A stretch of DNA of 34,908 bases from Bacteroidota bacterium (GTDB lineage Bacteria > Bacteroidota > Bacteroidia > Flavobacteriales > Flavobacteriaceae): the NCBI GenBank assembly GCA_018335575.1, contig JAGXRT010000031.1, positions 1 to 34,908 of the forward strand, given 5' to 3'. A program made the position numbers and the translations under genes. Positions 5,830 to 15,041 of this stretch are shown here, one piece after another (positions within the stretch are counted from its first letter, which is position 1; the number at the start of each line of letters is the position of its first letter). Under the pieces are notes generated by a model. That model made no database searches, had not been told where the DNA came from, and saw nothing but the letters and a program-made list of their open reading frames with translations.

Positions 5830-7224
5830 ATGAAAAAAAAATTAACATGCCACACCAAAAAGGTGTTCGCCGATCAACTAACTCCAATTAGTGCTTACCT
5901 CAACATTAGAGGTTTGTTTGCAGGGAGTTTTTTATTAGAAAGCTCAGAAATAGACGATAAGCAAAATGCGCGTTCTATTATTTGTGCCAATCCTATTGCC
6001 GGTATTGAATTAAAAGCAGGCATACTTACTACCTATTACAAACAAGAATCTGAAACAAAAAAAGTAAGTGAAGTCTATTCCATTCAAGATGAATTGAGCC
6101 GGTTTTTTCAATCCTTTGAAATTCAGAATAAATACGAAGGCTTGAATGGCTTTTTTGGTTATCAGTCATTTGAAGCCGTTAAGTATTTTGAAACTAAAAA
6201 AGCGAACCTTTGCTCTGTTGAAGATGACCTCATCCCGATACTTGATTACCGTTTATTTCAATACGTAATTTGTTTCAATCACTTTAACAACGAAATCTTA
6301 TTTATTGAAAATACTGAAACAAATCAATCCGCTACACTTGAAAAATTAGCCTCTGATGTTTTAACAAAACGAAGTACTACGTACCCTTTTAGTTTAAAAG
6401 AGCAAGAAACAGCATTTGATACTGAGCAAGAGTTTATTGAAAAGGTTAAAATAGCACAAGAACATTGTCAGAAAGGAGATGTTTTTCAATTGGTGCTCTC
6501 AAGAAAATTCAAAGTAGGGTACCGTGGCGATGAATTTAATGTTTACAGAGCTTTACGCCACATCAATCCATCACCTTACCTTTTTTACTTCGATTACGGC
6601 TCTTTTAAAATATTTGGGTCTTCGCCCGAAGCTCAAATACGTATTGCTGACAACGAAGCTTTGATTAATCCCATAGCAGGAACTTTTAAACGTACTGGCG
6701 ACAAACAACAAGACGAACAATTGGGCTTAAAACTGTTGGACGACAAAAAGGAAACTGCCGAACATTCGATGTTGGTAGATTTAGCCCGGAACGATTTAAA
6801 CAGACATTGTACCAATGTTGCCGTTTCAGAATACAAATCCATCAAGTTTTTTAGTCATGTTATACACATCGTTTCAACAGTTAAAGGTAAACTCGCTAAG
6901 GGAGCAAATGGTATCAATATTTTAGCCGATACTTTTCCAGCCGGAACCTTATCCGGCGCACCAAAAGTAAGGGCCATACAATTGCTTGCCGGTATAGAAA
7001 AAGACCCTCGAAGCTTTTATGGTGGTAGCATAGGTTTTATCGATTTCAATGGCGAAATCAATCAAGCCATTATTATCCGTTCGTTTTTAGCTAAAAAGAA
7101 CGAAATATTTTACCGAGCGGGTGCCGGAGTGGTACTTAAATCAACTCCAGAACATGAATTACAAGAAGTAAACAACAAACTTGCTGCACTAAGAAAAGCC
7201 TTAGTTGAAGCCCAAAATTTTTAA
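5830..7224 (+). CDS. trpE: anthranilate synthase component I
   Basis: With TrpG it converts chorismate and glutamine to anthranilate, the first step of tryptophan synthesis. The ATG at 5830 (MKKKLTCHTKK) was chosen because any start further upstream would lie in the attenuator T-run. The product is 464 aa, normal for the family. LLESS (35-39) forms the tryptophan feedback-binding site. The chorismate-binding domain includes QLVLSRKF, PSPYLFYF, PIAGTFKRTG, LVDLARNDLNRH, TLSGAPKVRA and YRAGAGVV. The gene begins an eight-gene operon controlled by the upstream attenuator, and trpG follows after 3 nt. Enzyme inhibition by tryptophan is therefore expected in addition to transcription control. Confidence 0.96.
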   Translation: MKKKLTCHTKKVFADQLTPISAYLNIRGLFAGSFLLESSEIDDKQNARSIICANPIAGIELKAGILTTYYKQESETKKVSEVYSIQDELSRFFQSFEIQNKYEGLNGFFGYQSFEAVKYFETKKANLCSVEDDLIPILDYRLFQYVICFNHFNNEILFIENTETNQSATLEKLASDVLTKRSTTYPFSLKEQETAFDTEQEFIEKVKIAQEHCQKGDVFQLVLSRKFKVGYRGDEFNVYRALRHINPSPYLFYFDYGSFKIFGSSPEAQIRIADNEALINPIAGTFKRTGDKQQDEQLGLKLLDDKKETAEHSMLVDLARNDLNRHCTNVAVSEYKSIKFFSHVIHIVSTVKGKLAKGANGINILADTFPAGTLSGAPKVRAIQLLAGIEKDPRSFYGGSIGFIDFNGEINQAIIIRSFLAKKNEIFYRAGAGVVLKSTPEHELQEVNNKLAALRKALVEAQNF

Positions 7225-7227
7225 GCT

Positions 7228-7797
7228 ATGCGATTATTAATGTTAGACAATTACGATTCATTCACCTACAATTTGGTACAATTGATAAAAGACAACTCAA
7301 CCCTTACCGTTGATGTCTTTAGAAATGATGAAATATCGTTACACGAGGTAAACAATTACGATAAGATTGTGCTTTCTCCAGGTCCAGGGTTACCAAACGA
7401 ATCAGGCATTTTATGCGACTTGATTAAAACCTATCAAAATAGCAAATCTATTTTTGGCGTTTGCTTAGGAATGCAAGCCATAGGTGAGGTTTTTGGTGGT
7501 ACTCTTATCAACTTAAAAGAACCGCTACACGGAATATCCACCCCTGTTAAACATACAGACAGCTTTTTATTTAAAGGTATTCCAGCTACGTTTAATGTTG
7601 GCAGATACCATTCGTGGGCTGTAGATGCTAATACATTACCCGAAGATATAATTGTGACTGCCGAGGATGAAAACGGGTTTGTAATGGCTATTGAACATAG
7701 ACAATTAAACATCAGTGGTGTTCAATTTCACCCGGAAAGCATTTTAACCGATTATGGTAAAATCATTATGACTAATTTTTTAAACGATTTATCATGA
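7228..7797 (+). CDS. trpG: anthranilate synthase component II (glutamine amidotransferase)
   Basis: At 189 aa it is a stand-alone class I glutamine amidotransferase that supplies ammonia to TrpE. Visible are the N-terminal LMLDNYDSFTYNL, the oxyanion loop LSPGPG, the nucleophile Cys79 in GVCLGMQAIG, and the His168/Glu170 pair in QFHPESIL. These complete the catalytic triad. It is not fused to TrpD, unlike in enterobacteria. Its stop overlaps the trpD start by 4 nt (ATGA), so the two are translationally coupled. In some bacteria the same subunit serves aminodeoxychorismate synthase; no pabB is nearby, so a double role cannot be excluded. Confidence 0.95.
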   Translation: MRLLMLDNYDSFTYNLVQLIKDNSTLTVDVFRNDEISLHEVNNYDKIVLSPGPGLPNESGILCDLIKTYQNSKSIFGVCLGMQAIGEVFGGTLINLKEPLHGISTPVKHTDSFLFKGIPATFNVGRYHSWAVDANTLPEDIIVTAEDENGFVMAIEHRQLNISGVQFHPESILTDYGKIIMTNFLNDLS

Positions 7798-8792
7798 ACT
7801 TTAAATCAACCATAGAACAAATTATGCACGGTTATCACCTCAGTGCCGAAGAAGCTTTTTCGGTGATGAGCAATATGGGTGATGGAGCGTATAACGAAGG
7901 TCAGAATACGGCGCTAATTATTGCCTTGAGCAGTAGAGATTTGTCTTTAGAAGAAATAACAGGCTTTAGAAATGCGTTACTGGAATTGAGCGTTAAAACA
8001 AGTATCACTTCGTACAATGCCATTGATTTATGTGGCACTGGTGGAGACGAAAAAAATACCTTTAACATTTCTACACTAGCCTCTTTTGTCGTTGCAGCTG
8101 CAGGTTACAAAGTGGCCAAGCATGGTAATTACGGTGTTTCATCAGTAAGTGGTTCTTCCAATGTTTTGGAAAAATTAGGCTACAACTTTTCTTCGGATTC
8201 ATCAAAGCTTGAAAAAGAATTGAACGAACTGAACATTTGTTTTTTGCATGCACCGCTGTTCCATCCCGCTTTAAAAAATGTTTCAGGTGTGCGAAAACAA
8301 CTGGGAATAAAAACTATTTTTAACTCATTAGGTCCATTGGTAAATCCAGCAAGAACACAAAAACAATTTGTTGGAGTGTATAATTTAAAGTTGGCTCGGT
8401 TGTATCATTACCTACTTCAGCAAGATAAAAAAGATTATGTAGTAGTTCATGCCTTGGATGGTTACGACGAGATATCATTAACTTCACCGGTTCAGTATTA
8501 TTCATCAGCAGGCGAACAATTGTTACAACCAACCGATTTTGGTTTGCCTACCAATACCCAGCAACAACTTTATGGCGGAGAAACCATAGACGATGCTTTA
8601 GCTATTTTTAAAAAGGTGATTGCCAATCAAGGTACAGCGGCTCAAACCAATGCCGTATTAGCCAATGCAGCAGCGGGTATTCAATGTTTTGAAAACAACA
8701 AATCCTTACCCGAATGTGTTGCAATTGCAAAAGAAGCATTGGCTAACGGAAAGGCAAATCAACTTTTAATAAAACTCCTAGAAATTCAATAA
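7794..8792 (+). CDS. trpD: anthranilate phosphoribosyltransferase
   Basis: It transfers phosphoribose from PRPP to anthranilate. The product is 332 aa, of normal length for the stand-alone enzyme. The conserved glycine-rich PRPP loop CGTGGDEKNTFNIST is near residue 80, followed by KHGNYGVSSVSGSSNVLEKLG and FLHAPLFHPALKNV with GVRKQLGIKTIFNSLGPLVN for anthranilate and PRPP binding. It starts within the trpG stop (4-nt overlap), and trpC starts 1 nt after its stop. Confidence 0.95.
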   Translation: MNFKSTIEQIMHGYHLSAEEAFSVMSNMGDGAYNEGQNTALIIALSSRDLSLEEITGFRNALLELSVKTSITSYNAIDLCGTGGDEKNTFNISTLASFVVAAAGYKVAKHGNYGVSSVSGSSNVLEKLGYNFSSDSSKLEKELNELNICFLHAPLFHPALKNVSGVRKQLGIKTIFNSLGPLVNPARTQKQFVGVYNLKLARLYHYLLQQDKKDYVVVHALDGYDEISLTSPVQYYSSAGEQLLQPTDFGLPTNTQQQLYGGETIDDALAIFKKVIANQGTAAQTNAVLANAAAGIQCFENNKSLPECVAIAKEALANGKANQLLIKLLEIQ

Positions 8793-8793
8793 T

Positions 8794-9576
8794 ATGTTAC
8801 AAGAAATTACAGAAAACAAACGCAAAAAGGTTGAACAACAAAAACATCTTTACCCTACAAAATTGTTAGAACGAAGCCTTTATTTCGATTCCCATTGTGT
8901 TTCATTAAGTCATTACCTTACCCGCAAAGACACCTCAGGAATTATAGCTGAGTTTAAACGTAAATCTCCATCAAAAGGAATAATTAACGCTTATGCAGAT
9001 GTGTTTGAAACCACCTTAGGTTATATGCAAGCAGGAGCTTCGGCTTTATCAGTATTAACCGAGGAAGATTATTTTATGGGTAACAGTGAGGATTTAACCA
9101 TTGCCAGAAATGCTAATTACTGTCCCATTTTAAGAAAAGATTTTACGGTTGATGAGTACCAAATTATTGAATCCAAATCGATTGGAGCCGATGCCATTTT
9201 ATTGATTGCAGCAGTATTAGACAAGGAAAGATTAAAAACGCTTTACAAATTGGCAATATCGTTAGGCTTGGAAGTATTGTTCGAAATTCATGCAAAAGAA
9301 GAATTAGACAAACTGCCAGACAATGATATTATTATAGGAGTTAATAACCGCAATTTAAAAACGATGCAGGTTGACGTAAAAACATCCTTTGATATTATTA
9401 ACGAATTACCAAAGAGCTCTTTATTGGTATCTGAAAGCGGATTAAATACCGTTGAAGAGGTGAAAGAATTAAAAAAAGCAGGTTATCAAGGATTTTTAAT
9501 GGGCGAACATTTTATGCGAACACCAAACCCTGCTGATGCTTTAAAACAATTTATTACGCAATTAAATAACCAATGA
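8794..9576 (+). CDS. trpC: indole-3-glycerol phosphate synthase
   Basis: It closes the pyrrole ring of 1-(2-carboxyphenylamino)-1-deoxyribulose 5-phosphate to form indole-3-glycerol phosphate. The product is a 260-aa (beta/alpha)8 barrel. It shows AEFKRKSPSKGIIN with the catalytic Lys, ALSVLTEEDYFMG, PILRKDFTVDEYQI, the GVNNRNLKT loop, LVSESGL and GFLMGEHFM phosphate-binding motifs. It is monofunctional, with trpF separate but overlapping by 4 nt (ATGA). Confidence 0.95.
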   Translation: MLQEITENKRKKVEQQKHLYPTKLLERSLYFDSHCVSLSHYLTRKDTSGIIAEFKRKSPSKGIINAYADVFETTLGYMQAGASALSVLTEEDYFMGNSEDLTIARNANYCPILRKDFTVDEYQIIESKSIGADAILLIAAVLDKERLKTLYKLAISLGLEVLFEIHAKEELDKLPDNDIIIGVNNRNLKTMQVDVKTSFDIINELPKSSLLVSESGLNTVEEVKELKKAGYQGFLMGEHFMRTPNPADALKQFITQLNNQ

Positions 9577-10178
9577 TAGTAAAAGTTTGTGGTTTAAACG
9601 ATCCTGAAAATTGCTTGGCAATTGATCAACTCAAACCAAACATGGTTGGAATGATTTTTTATGCAACATCGCCACGTTACATTGACCAAATGGTTTTACC
9701 TCCAACTAAATCGGCTAAAGTTGGGGTGTTTGTAAATGCCAGCTTAAACGATATGCTTTCTGTTGTTCAACAACATCAACTGAGCTATGTTCAACTACAC
9801 GGACAAGAATCCGTTATATTGGCTCAATCATTGAAAGAAAACGGTATAAAAGTGATCAAATGTTTTAGCATTGACAAGGAAATAGCTATTGACAAGATCC
9901 GTGAGTGGGAACCTTTTTGCGCGTATTTTCTATTCGATACCAAAGGCAAACAACTGGGAGGAAACGGCACTAAATTCAATTGGAAATTACTTAACAACTA
10001 CACCTTAAAAACTCCATTTTTATTGAGTGGTGGAATAGCCCCAACGGATGTAGAAGCACTAAAAAAAATAAACAATCCTGCGTTTGTTGGTGTTGATATC
10101 AACAGCAAATTTGAACTAGCGCCGGGAATTAAAAATATTGAACAAGTAAAATTATTTATCGATGCACTTAAAAAATAA
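9573..10178 (+). CDS. trpF: phosphoribosylanthranilate isomerase
   Basis: It performs the Amadori rearrangement of phosphoribosylanthranilate. The product is a 201-aa barrel. The catalytic Cys lies in [12 protein letters not shown] near residue 6, and the catalytic Asp in [19 protein letters not shown]. Phosphate-binding segments LLSGGIAP and GVDINSKFE are present. It overlaps trpC by 4 nt and trpB by 17 nt, an unusually long overlap that makes coupling of trpB translation very likely. Confidence 0.95.
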   Translation: MIVKVCGLNDPENCLAIDQLKPNMVGMIFYATSPRYIDQMVLPPTKSAKVGVFVNASLNDMLSVVQQHQLSYVQLHGQESVILAQSLKENGIKVIKCFSIDKEIAIDKIREWEPFCAYFLFDTKGKQLGGNGTKFNWKLLNNYTLKTPFLLSGGIAPTDVEALKKINNPAFVGVDINSKFELAPGIKNIEQVKLFIDALKK

Positions 10179-11349
10179 CAGACCAAAACCCACCAACGGA
10201 TTTTATGGAGCATTTGGAGGTGCTTACATCCCCGAATTGTTATACCCAAATGTAATGGACCTAGAATTCAATTATCAAGAAATTATTCAGGAACCTTCGT
10301 TTCAAAAAGAATATCAACAACGCTTAAAAGATTATGTCGGAAGACCTACGCCATTGTATTTTTCAGAAAAATTATCGAAAAAATACGGTGCTAATATTTT
10401 CTTGAAACGAGAAGATTTAAACCATACGGGAGCACATAAAATCAACAATGCCATTGGTCAGGTATTACTGGCAGAACGATTGGGTAAAACCAGAATTATT
10501 GCCGAAACCGGAGCAGGACAACACGGTGTGGCAACCGCTACAGCTTGTGCTTTACAAGGTTTAACATGTGTTATTTACATGGGTAAGGTTGATGTAGAAA
10601 GACAAGCAACTAATGTACAACGCATGAAAATGCTTGGCGCAGAAGTTATTGCTGTAGCATCCGGTAGTCAAACCTTAAAAGATGCCACCAACGAAGCCAT
10701 TCGCGATTGGATTAACCATCCAACCGAAACCCATTATGTGATTGGTTCTGTGGTAGGACCTCATCCATTTCCTGATATGGTAACTATTTTTCAATCGGTA
10801 ATCAGCGAGGAGATTAAAAAACAGCTTAAAAAACAAACCGGTAAAGCAAACCCCACCCATGTTGTAGCTTGTATTGGTGGCGGTAGCAATGCTGCTGGTG
10901 CTTTTTATCACTTCATCAACAATAATAAAGTCCAATTGGTTGGTGTTGAAGCGGCAGGACACGGAATCAATTCCGGTAAAACAGCGGCTAGTTTAGCCAA
11001 AGGAACTGATGGAATTATTCATGGATTTATGACCAAATTAATGCAAACCAGCGATGGACAAATTGTTGAGCCTCACTCTATTTCTGCTGGATTAGATTAC
11101 CCGGGTGTCGGTCCATTGCACGCTCATTTATTCACCTCTAAACGAGGTCAATTTATTAGTATTACTGACAAGGAAGCCTTACAAGCGGGGTTGGATTTAA
11201 CCAAAACAGAAGGTATTTTACCTGCATTGGAATCGGCCCATGCATTAGCAGCATTATACAAATTAAAATTATCGAAAACTGATGTGGTAGTAGTCAACTT
11301 ATCAGGACGAGGCGATAAAGATTTAACCACCTATTTAAATTACTTGTAA
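10162..11349 (+). CDS. trpB: tryptophan synthase beta chain
   Basis: It condenses indole with serine in a PLP-dependent reaction, forming an alpha2-beta2 complex with TrpA. The product is 395 aa, typical of the TrpB1 class. Lys93 in [13 protein letters not shown] carries [13 protein letters not shown] contains the catalytic Glu region, and [10 protein letters not shown] binds the cofactor phosphate. GRGDKDL near the C-terminus is family-typical. The ATG lies inside trpF (17-nt overlap), and the N-terminus [14 protein letters not shown] supports this start. Confidence 0.96.
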   Translation: MHLKNNRPKPTNGFYGAFGGAYIPELLYPNVMDLEFNYQEIIQEPSFQKEYQQRLKDYVGRPTPLYFSEKLSKKYGANIFLKREDLNHTGAHKINNAIGQVLLAERLGKTRIIAETGAGQHGVATATACALQGLTCVIYMGKVDVERQATNVQRMKMLGAEVIAVASGSQTLKDATNEAIRDWINHPTETHYVIGSVVGPHPFPDMVTIFQSVISEEIKKQLKKQTGKANPTHVVACIGGGSNAAGAFYHFINNNKVQLVGVEAAGHGINSGKTAASLAKGTDGIIHGFMTKLMQTSDGQIVEPHSISAGLDYPGVGPLHAHLFTSKRGQFISITDKEALQAGLDLTKTEGILPALESAHALAALYKLKLSKTDVVVVNLSGRGDKDLTTYLNYL

Positions 11350-11350
11350 A

Positions 11351-12121
11351 ATGAACAGCACCAAAACCTATATCGAAAATCGAAAAAATATTTTATCCAT
11401 TTACTTTACGGCAGAATACCCCACCAAAGGATCTACCCAAGAAATGATAAGATCCTTGGCTCAATCGGGTGTTGATATGATTGAAATTGGTATCCCTTTT
11501 TCTGATCCTTTAGCAGACGGTCCTGTAATACAAAAAAGCAGTAAAATAGCACTAGAAAATGGTTTTATGCTCAAGAACTTATTTAACGATATGAAAGCTG
11601 TTTATCAAGAAGTAAAAATACCATTGGTTTTAATGGGGTATTTTAATACGGTTTTAGCTTTCGGCATCGAAAACTTTTTAAAACAGTGCAAGGCAGTTAA
11701 TATCGATACAGTTATATTACCCGATTTACCACCAGAAGTTTATGAAAAACAATACCAGCAATTGTTTAAAAAATATGAAGTGGCTCCTGTATTTTTAATC
11801 ACTCCACAAACACCATTAGAACGATTAAATTACATCAACAACTTGTCTAACGCTTTTATTTATGCCGTTGCAGATACCAGTATTACGGGGTCTAAAAGTG
11901 GTTTTTCGGATAAGCAAGTCGCTTATTTTAAACGAATAAAGCAATACTCCTTTAAGGTACCTGTTATTGTTGGTTTTGGTATTTCTGATAAAGAAACCTA
12001 TACTGAGGCTTGCCACTATGCCCATGGTGTAATTATAGGTTCGGCATTTATCAACGCCATAGACCAAACCAAAAACTTGAACAAATCTGTTAAACAATTT
12101 ATTCAATTCATTAAAAACTAA
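11351..12121 (+). CDS. trpA: tryptophan synthase alpha chain
   Basis: It cleaves indole-3-glycerol phosphate and channels indole to TrpB. The product is a 256-aa barrel. Catalytic Glu45 lies in MIEIGIPFSDPLADGPVIQ and Asp56 in the same motif, followed by LMGYFNTVLAFG, VILPDLPPE, FLITPQTP, and the phosphate loop VGFGISDKE with GVIIGSAFI. It starts 1 nt after trpB and is the last tryptophan-specific gene of the operon. Confidence 0.95.
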   Translation: MNSTKTYIENRKNILSIYFTAEYPTKGSTQEMIRSLAQSGVDMIEIGIPFSDPLADGPVIQKSSKIALENGFMLKNLFNDMKAVYQEVKIPLVLMGYFNTVLAFGIENFLKQCKAVNIDTVILPDLPPEVYEKQYQQLFKKYEVAPVFLITPQTPLERLNYINNLSNAFIYAVADTSITGSKSGFSDKQVAYFKRIKQYSFKVPVIVGFGISDKETYTEACHYAHGVIIGSAFINAIDQTKNLNKSVKQFIQFIKN

Positions 12122-12126
12122 TTGAT

Positions 12127-13137
12127 GTGATTATACAGTTAAAACAACACATAAGCCCAGAAACACAACACAATATTGAACATTATTTGCAACAGCAAGG
12201 CTACCAGGTATCAAGAGTAAAAACACAGTTTCAGCACTATTTAATTTTGTTGGGCAAGGTCAAACACGATATTCGTAAAATTGGAAGTTTAGACGGCGTT
12301 GCCGATATCCATTATGTGGATGATGCTTACCAACTCGTTTCTCGCATGTGGAAAACTTCGCGCAGCTATATTGATTTGGGCAACGACATTAAAATTGGCG
12401 AGAATCATTTTAACATCATGGCTGGACCGTGCTCAATCGAACACGAAGAACAAGTAATTGAAATTGCTGATTTCTTGGTAAAAAACGGTATAAAAATAAT
12501 GCGTGGAGGAGTTTTTAAACCGCGAACTTCGCCTTATGCTTACCGCGGTGGTGGTATCGATTCACTTAAAATGTTTAGCCGAGTGTGTAAAGATCGTGGC
12601 TTAAAACTAATTACTGAGGTAATGGAAAGTTCGCAAATTGACGCTATGTTGCCTTACGTAGATATTTTTCAGGTTGGCACACGGAATGCACAAAACTATA
12701 ATTTGTTGGATGCCTTAGGTAAAAACGACAAAGCCGTGATGCTTAAACGTGGTATGTCTAGTACTATAGAAGAATTGCTTCAAGCTGCTGAGTATGTGTT
12801 TTCAAGTGGTAACGAAAAAATAATATTGTGCGAACGTGGCATCCGTACCTTTGAAAAAGCCTACCGTAACACCTTCGATTTAAATGCCATTGCCATTTTA
12901 AAAGACAAATCGCATTTACCAGTAATTGCCGACCCATCACACGGTATTGGCATTCGTAAATATGTAGAGCAAATGGCGTTGGCAAGTATCATTTCTGGTG
13001 CCGATGGTATCATTATAGAAATGCACCCCATACCCGAAAAAGCGCTCTCCGACGGACAACAAACCCTCAACTTTTTTGAAATGGAGCAATTGATAAATAA
13101 AACGAACAAACTAACTGCTTTGGGATTATCGTTTTGA
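12127..13137 (+). CDS. aroF: 3-deoxy-7-phosphoheptulonate (DAHP) synthase, type I-beta
   Basis: It condenses erythrose 4-phosphate and phosphoenolpyruvate, the first step of the shikimate pathway. The product is 336 aa and resembles the Thermotoga-type enzyme. An N-terminal ferredoxin-like regulatory domain (about 1-70, MIIQLKQHISPETQHNIEHY) precedes the barrel, which shows IMAGPCSIE, MRGGVFKPRTSPYAYRG, TEVMESSQID, VGTRNAQNY, LKRGMS, ILCERGIRTFE, PVIADPSHGIG and EMHP. There is no fused chorismate mutase. The start is GTG (12127); an ATG two bases earlier reads ATG TGA and is dead. It lies 5 nt after trpA, so its supply of chorismate precursor is tied to tryptophan demand. The N-terminal domain suggests feedback by aromatic amino acids. 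The symbol is by convention only. Confidence 0.92.
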   Translation: MIIQLKQHISPETQHNIEHYLQQQGYQVSRVKTQFQHYLILLGKVKHDIRKIGSLDGVADIHYVDDAYQLVSRMWKTSRSYIDLGNDIKIGENHFNIMAGPCSIEHEEQVIEIADFLVKNGIKIMRGGVFKPRTSPYAYRGGGIDSLKMFSRVCKDRGLKLITEVMESSQIDAMLPYVDIFQVGTRNAQNYNLLDALGKNDKAVMLKRGMSSTIEELLQAAEYVFSSGNEKIILCERGIRTFEKAYRNTFDLNAIAILKDKSHLPVIADPSHGIGIRKYVEQMALASIISGADGIIIEMHPIPEKALSDGQQTLNFFEMEQLINKTNKLTALGLSF

Positions 13138-13398
13138 TTTTTTTGAGTAAAATACAAAAAACACATAAGTACACAGGTGTAATTATTTGGATGTTAGGAC
13201 ATATTGTTTCCATCGAATCATCGATTTCAGGAGCACTGAACAAATTAATAAAAAGTAAAACTCCAAAGTAGCAGCCTTAGTTCATTGTTGTTAAAAGAAG
13301 ACAATGGCAAAAAGAAAATCAAATCGATTCGTCGGTATTCGATGGTAATATTACGATTAGCTTATTAATGTTAAAATACACAAGAAACTAAGACAACT

Positions 13399-13600
13399 AT
13401 GACAGACGAATAAAGACAACAGTTATTAAAATTTAAACAAGGTGAACTCAATGCCTTGTTAATTTATCAGCGTTTGGCGAAAATTACTAAACATCCAAGG
13501 GAAAAGAGGTGTTTTTAGAAATAGCCGCAGATGAAGGACGTCATGCTACAACTTTGAGATCATATACCAAAAAAGTATTAAAACCTAAAGCATCGAAGAA
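13399..13600 (+). pseudogene. ferritin-like (VIT1/CCC1 N-terminal type) gene remnant
   Basis: From ATG 13399 the frame reads MTDE, a TAA stop, then RQQLLKFKQGELNALLIYQR and LAKITKHPREK. A one-base frame change near 13505 is needed to continue as VFLEIAADEGRHATTLRSYT and KKVLKPKASKK. The E-G-R-H metal motif and the helix pattern match the rubrerythrin-like domain that precedes CCC1-type transporters. At least one stop and one frameshift make it non-functional. The membrane part is missing. Confidence 0.7.
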
Positions 13601-13984
13601 ATCTATCAATATTAAATTCAAAACAAGTTCGTATGCTCCGGTGTTTGTCGATTGAGAAATGATTAGTACAGTATTGAGAAATTTACTTTCGAATGCCATT
13701 AAGTTTACTGAAAATGGTGAGAAGGTTTCAATCGTATCTACTTCAGATAAGAATGAATTGACAGTTACTATAACAGATAGTGGTGTTGGAATATCGAAAG
13801 ATAGAATTGATAACTTATTTAATATTAGCGAAGCTTATTCAACTTCTGGTACAAAAAAAGAAAAGGGAAGCGGTCTTGGTTTGAAACTTTGCAAAGAGTT
13901 TATAGAAAAGCACCACGGAAAAATTTGGGTGGAAAGATCGTAGGTAGTGGATCTTCCTTTAATTTTTCGTTGCCAAGTACATAG
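13601..13984 (+). pseudogene. histidine kinase ATPase-domain remnant
   Basis: The frame reads INIKFKTSSYAPVFVD, a TGA (13653-13655), then EMISTVLRNLLSNAIKFTEN with the N-box, TDSGVGIS (G1 box), KGSGLGLKLCKEFIEKHHGK and IWVERS before a TAG. A frame change near 13936 continues as IVGSGSSFNFSLPST, stop at 13982-13984, which is the normal kinase end. The HisKA and sensor parts are absent. It is joined in the same frame to the ferritin-like remnant, so a deletion has fused two dead genes. Confidence 0.8.
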
Positions 13985-14007
13985 GTCAATAGAAAACAGG
14001 CTGTATT

Positions 14008-14367
14008 TTAGTTGTTTAAAACATTTTCTCGATGTTCAACACCCCATTCAACCATTGCTTCTAAAACATGATTTAGTTTAAAACCAGAATCTGTCAATTC
14101 ATATTCAACGCGCACCGGAATTGTGTCGTAAACAGTTCTTTTAATAATACTGTTCAATTCCAATTCTTTTAATTCTTTTGATAACATACGGGGCGTAATT
14201 GCAGCAATGTCTCGTTGTAATTCTTTGAATCGTTTTTTTCCAAAAAGTAACGAACCAATTATAGGAAGTTTCCATTTTCCACTGATAACATTTAGTGTAT
14301 CATTTACCGCCAAAATATATTGAACAGAACATTTTTTAATTTCTTCAATTTCTATCGAATCATGCAT
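14008..14367 (-). CDS. HxlR-family transcriptional regulator
   Basis: The product is a 119-aa winged-helix protein. It shows the family pattern of an N-terminal Cys (C13 in KKCSVQYIL), then NVISGKWKLPIIGSLLFGKKRFKELQ, ITPRMLSKELKELE as recognition helix region, and YELTDSGFKLNHVL in the wing. In B. subtilis relatives (YodB, CatR, HypR) the equivalent Cys senses quinones, diamide or hypochlorite. Sensing here is inference from that residue and the neighbours. It diverges from an oxidoreductase gene, with paired palindromes between them (14383-14414). It faces a downstream graveyard with no partner gene. Confidence 0.9.
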   Translation of the reverse strand: MHDSIEIEEIKKCSVQYILAVNDTLNVISGKWKLPIIGSLLFGKKRFKELQRDIAAITPRMLSKELKELELNSIIKRTVYDTIPVRVEYELTDSGFKLNHVLEAMVEWGVEHRENVLNN

Positions 14368-14382
14368 GGTTTTAAGAGTTGC

Positions 14383-14414
14383 TATACTAAAGGATACTAG
14401 TATACTAAAGTATA
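14383..14414. promoter_or_regulatory. probable HxlR operator
   Basis: TATACTAAAG occurs at 14383-14392 and again at 14401-14410, 18 bp apart. Between and over them lie a perfect palindrome ATACTAGTAT (14394-14403) and an inverted repeat TATACT-AA-AGTATA (14401-14414). HxlR proteins bind such dyads as dimers. The position between the divergent genes, upstream of the -7 element for the reductase, fits autoregulation plus repression. Confidence 0.6.
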
Positions 14415-14424
14415 TGAGTTACTA

Positions 14425-14450
14425 TTGTATAGCAAATATAAGTACTTTTG
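14425..14450 (+). promoter_or_regulatory. promoter of the flavodoxin-fold oxidoreductase
   Basis: TACTTTTG (14443-14450) fits the TAnnTTTG -7 consensus. TTG at 14425-14427 is a possible -33, though its 15-bp spacer is short. The predicted RNA starts about 25 bases before ATG 14480. Confidence 0.55.
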
Positions 14451-14479
14451 TCCAATAATTATTAAATAAATTAAAAAAA

Positions 14480-14992
14480 ATGAAACATTTAGTCATCGTA
14501 ACACATCCTGATATTGAAAACTCAACTATTAATAAAACGTGGATTGATGAATTGAGTCAATACAATCAGCAATTGACTATCCATCAGTTGTACAAAGCAT
14601 ATCCGGATTACAAAATCGATATTCAAAAAGAACAGGAACTTTTGATTAAGCATGATCAAATTATATTTCAATTCCCCATACACTGGTTTAGCACTCCGTT
14701 TTTACTAAAAAAATGGATGGATGAGGTTCTAGCATACGGTTGGGCATTTGGTCCAAATGGAGAAAATTTAAAAGGTAAGAAAGTGCGTTTTGCAATTTCT
14801 ACAGGTGGCAATGTTGAAGCTTACAGTGAAGGAAATTCAATAGAAGATTTGTTAAAATCATTAACGACTTCATTTTTATTTTGAGGTTCAGAAGTATTGC
14901 CATTACACGTATTTCATGGTGCAGGCTATGGTCCGACTAAAGAACAAATTGAAAATAATGCTAAAGCTTATTTAAATACGATACTTAACTAA
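14480..14992 (+). pseudogene. NAD(P)H oxidoreductase, flavodoxin-like fold, interrupted by TGA
   Basis: The N-terminus MKHLVIVTHPDIENSTINKT binds FMN phosphate in this quinone-reductase-like family. FQFPIHWFSTPFLLKKWMDE and AFGPNGENLKGKKVRFAIST are classic motifs. Translation stops at TGA 14882-14884 after 134 aa. The same frame continues without change as GSEVLPLHVFHGAGYGPTKE and ends at TAA 14990-14992, giving about 170 residues, the family length. One substitution, for instance from a Cys or Trp codon, explains it. The truncated protein lacks the last helix and strand. It diverges from the HxlR gene and probably worked on quinones or electrophiles. The nonsense change may be recent, since the remainder is undamaged. 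Confidence 0.8.
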
Positions 14993-15041
14993 GTATAAAA
15001 ATAGCAATAAATAGTATTCATTTAAACTAAAACAATTTATT

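Noticed and set aside
14882-14884. TGA as a selenocysteine codon in the flavodoxin-fold oxidoreductase
   Set aside because: No convincing selenocysteine insertion hairpin was seen just downstream, and selenoprotein machinery is rare in this group. A nonsense substitution is simpler.
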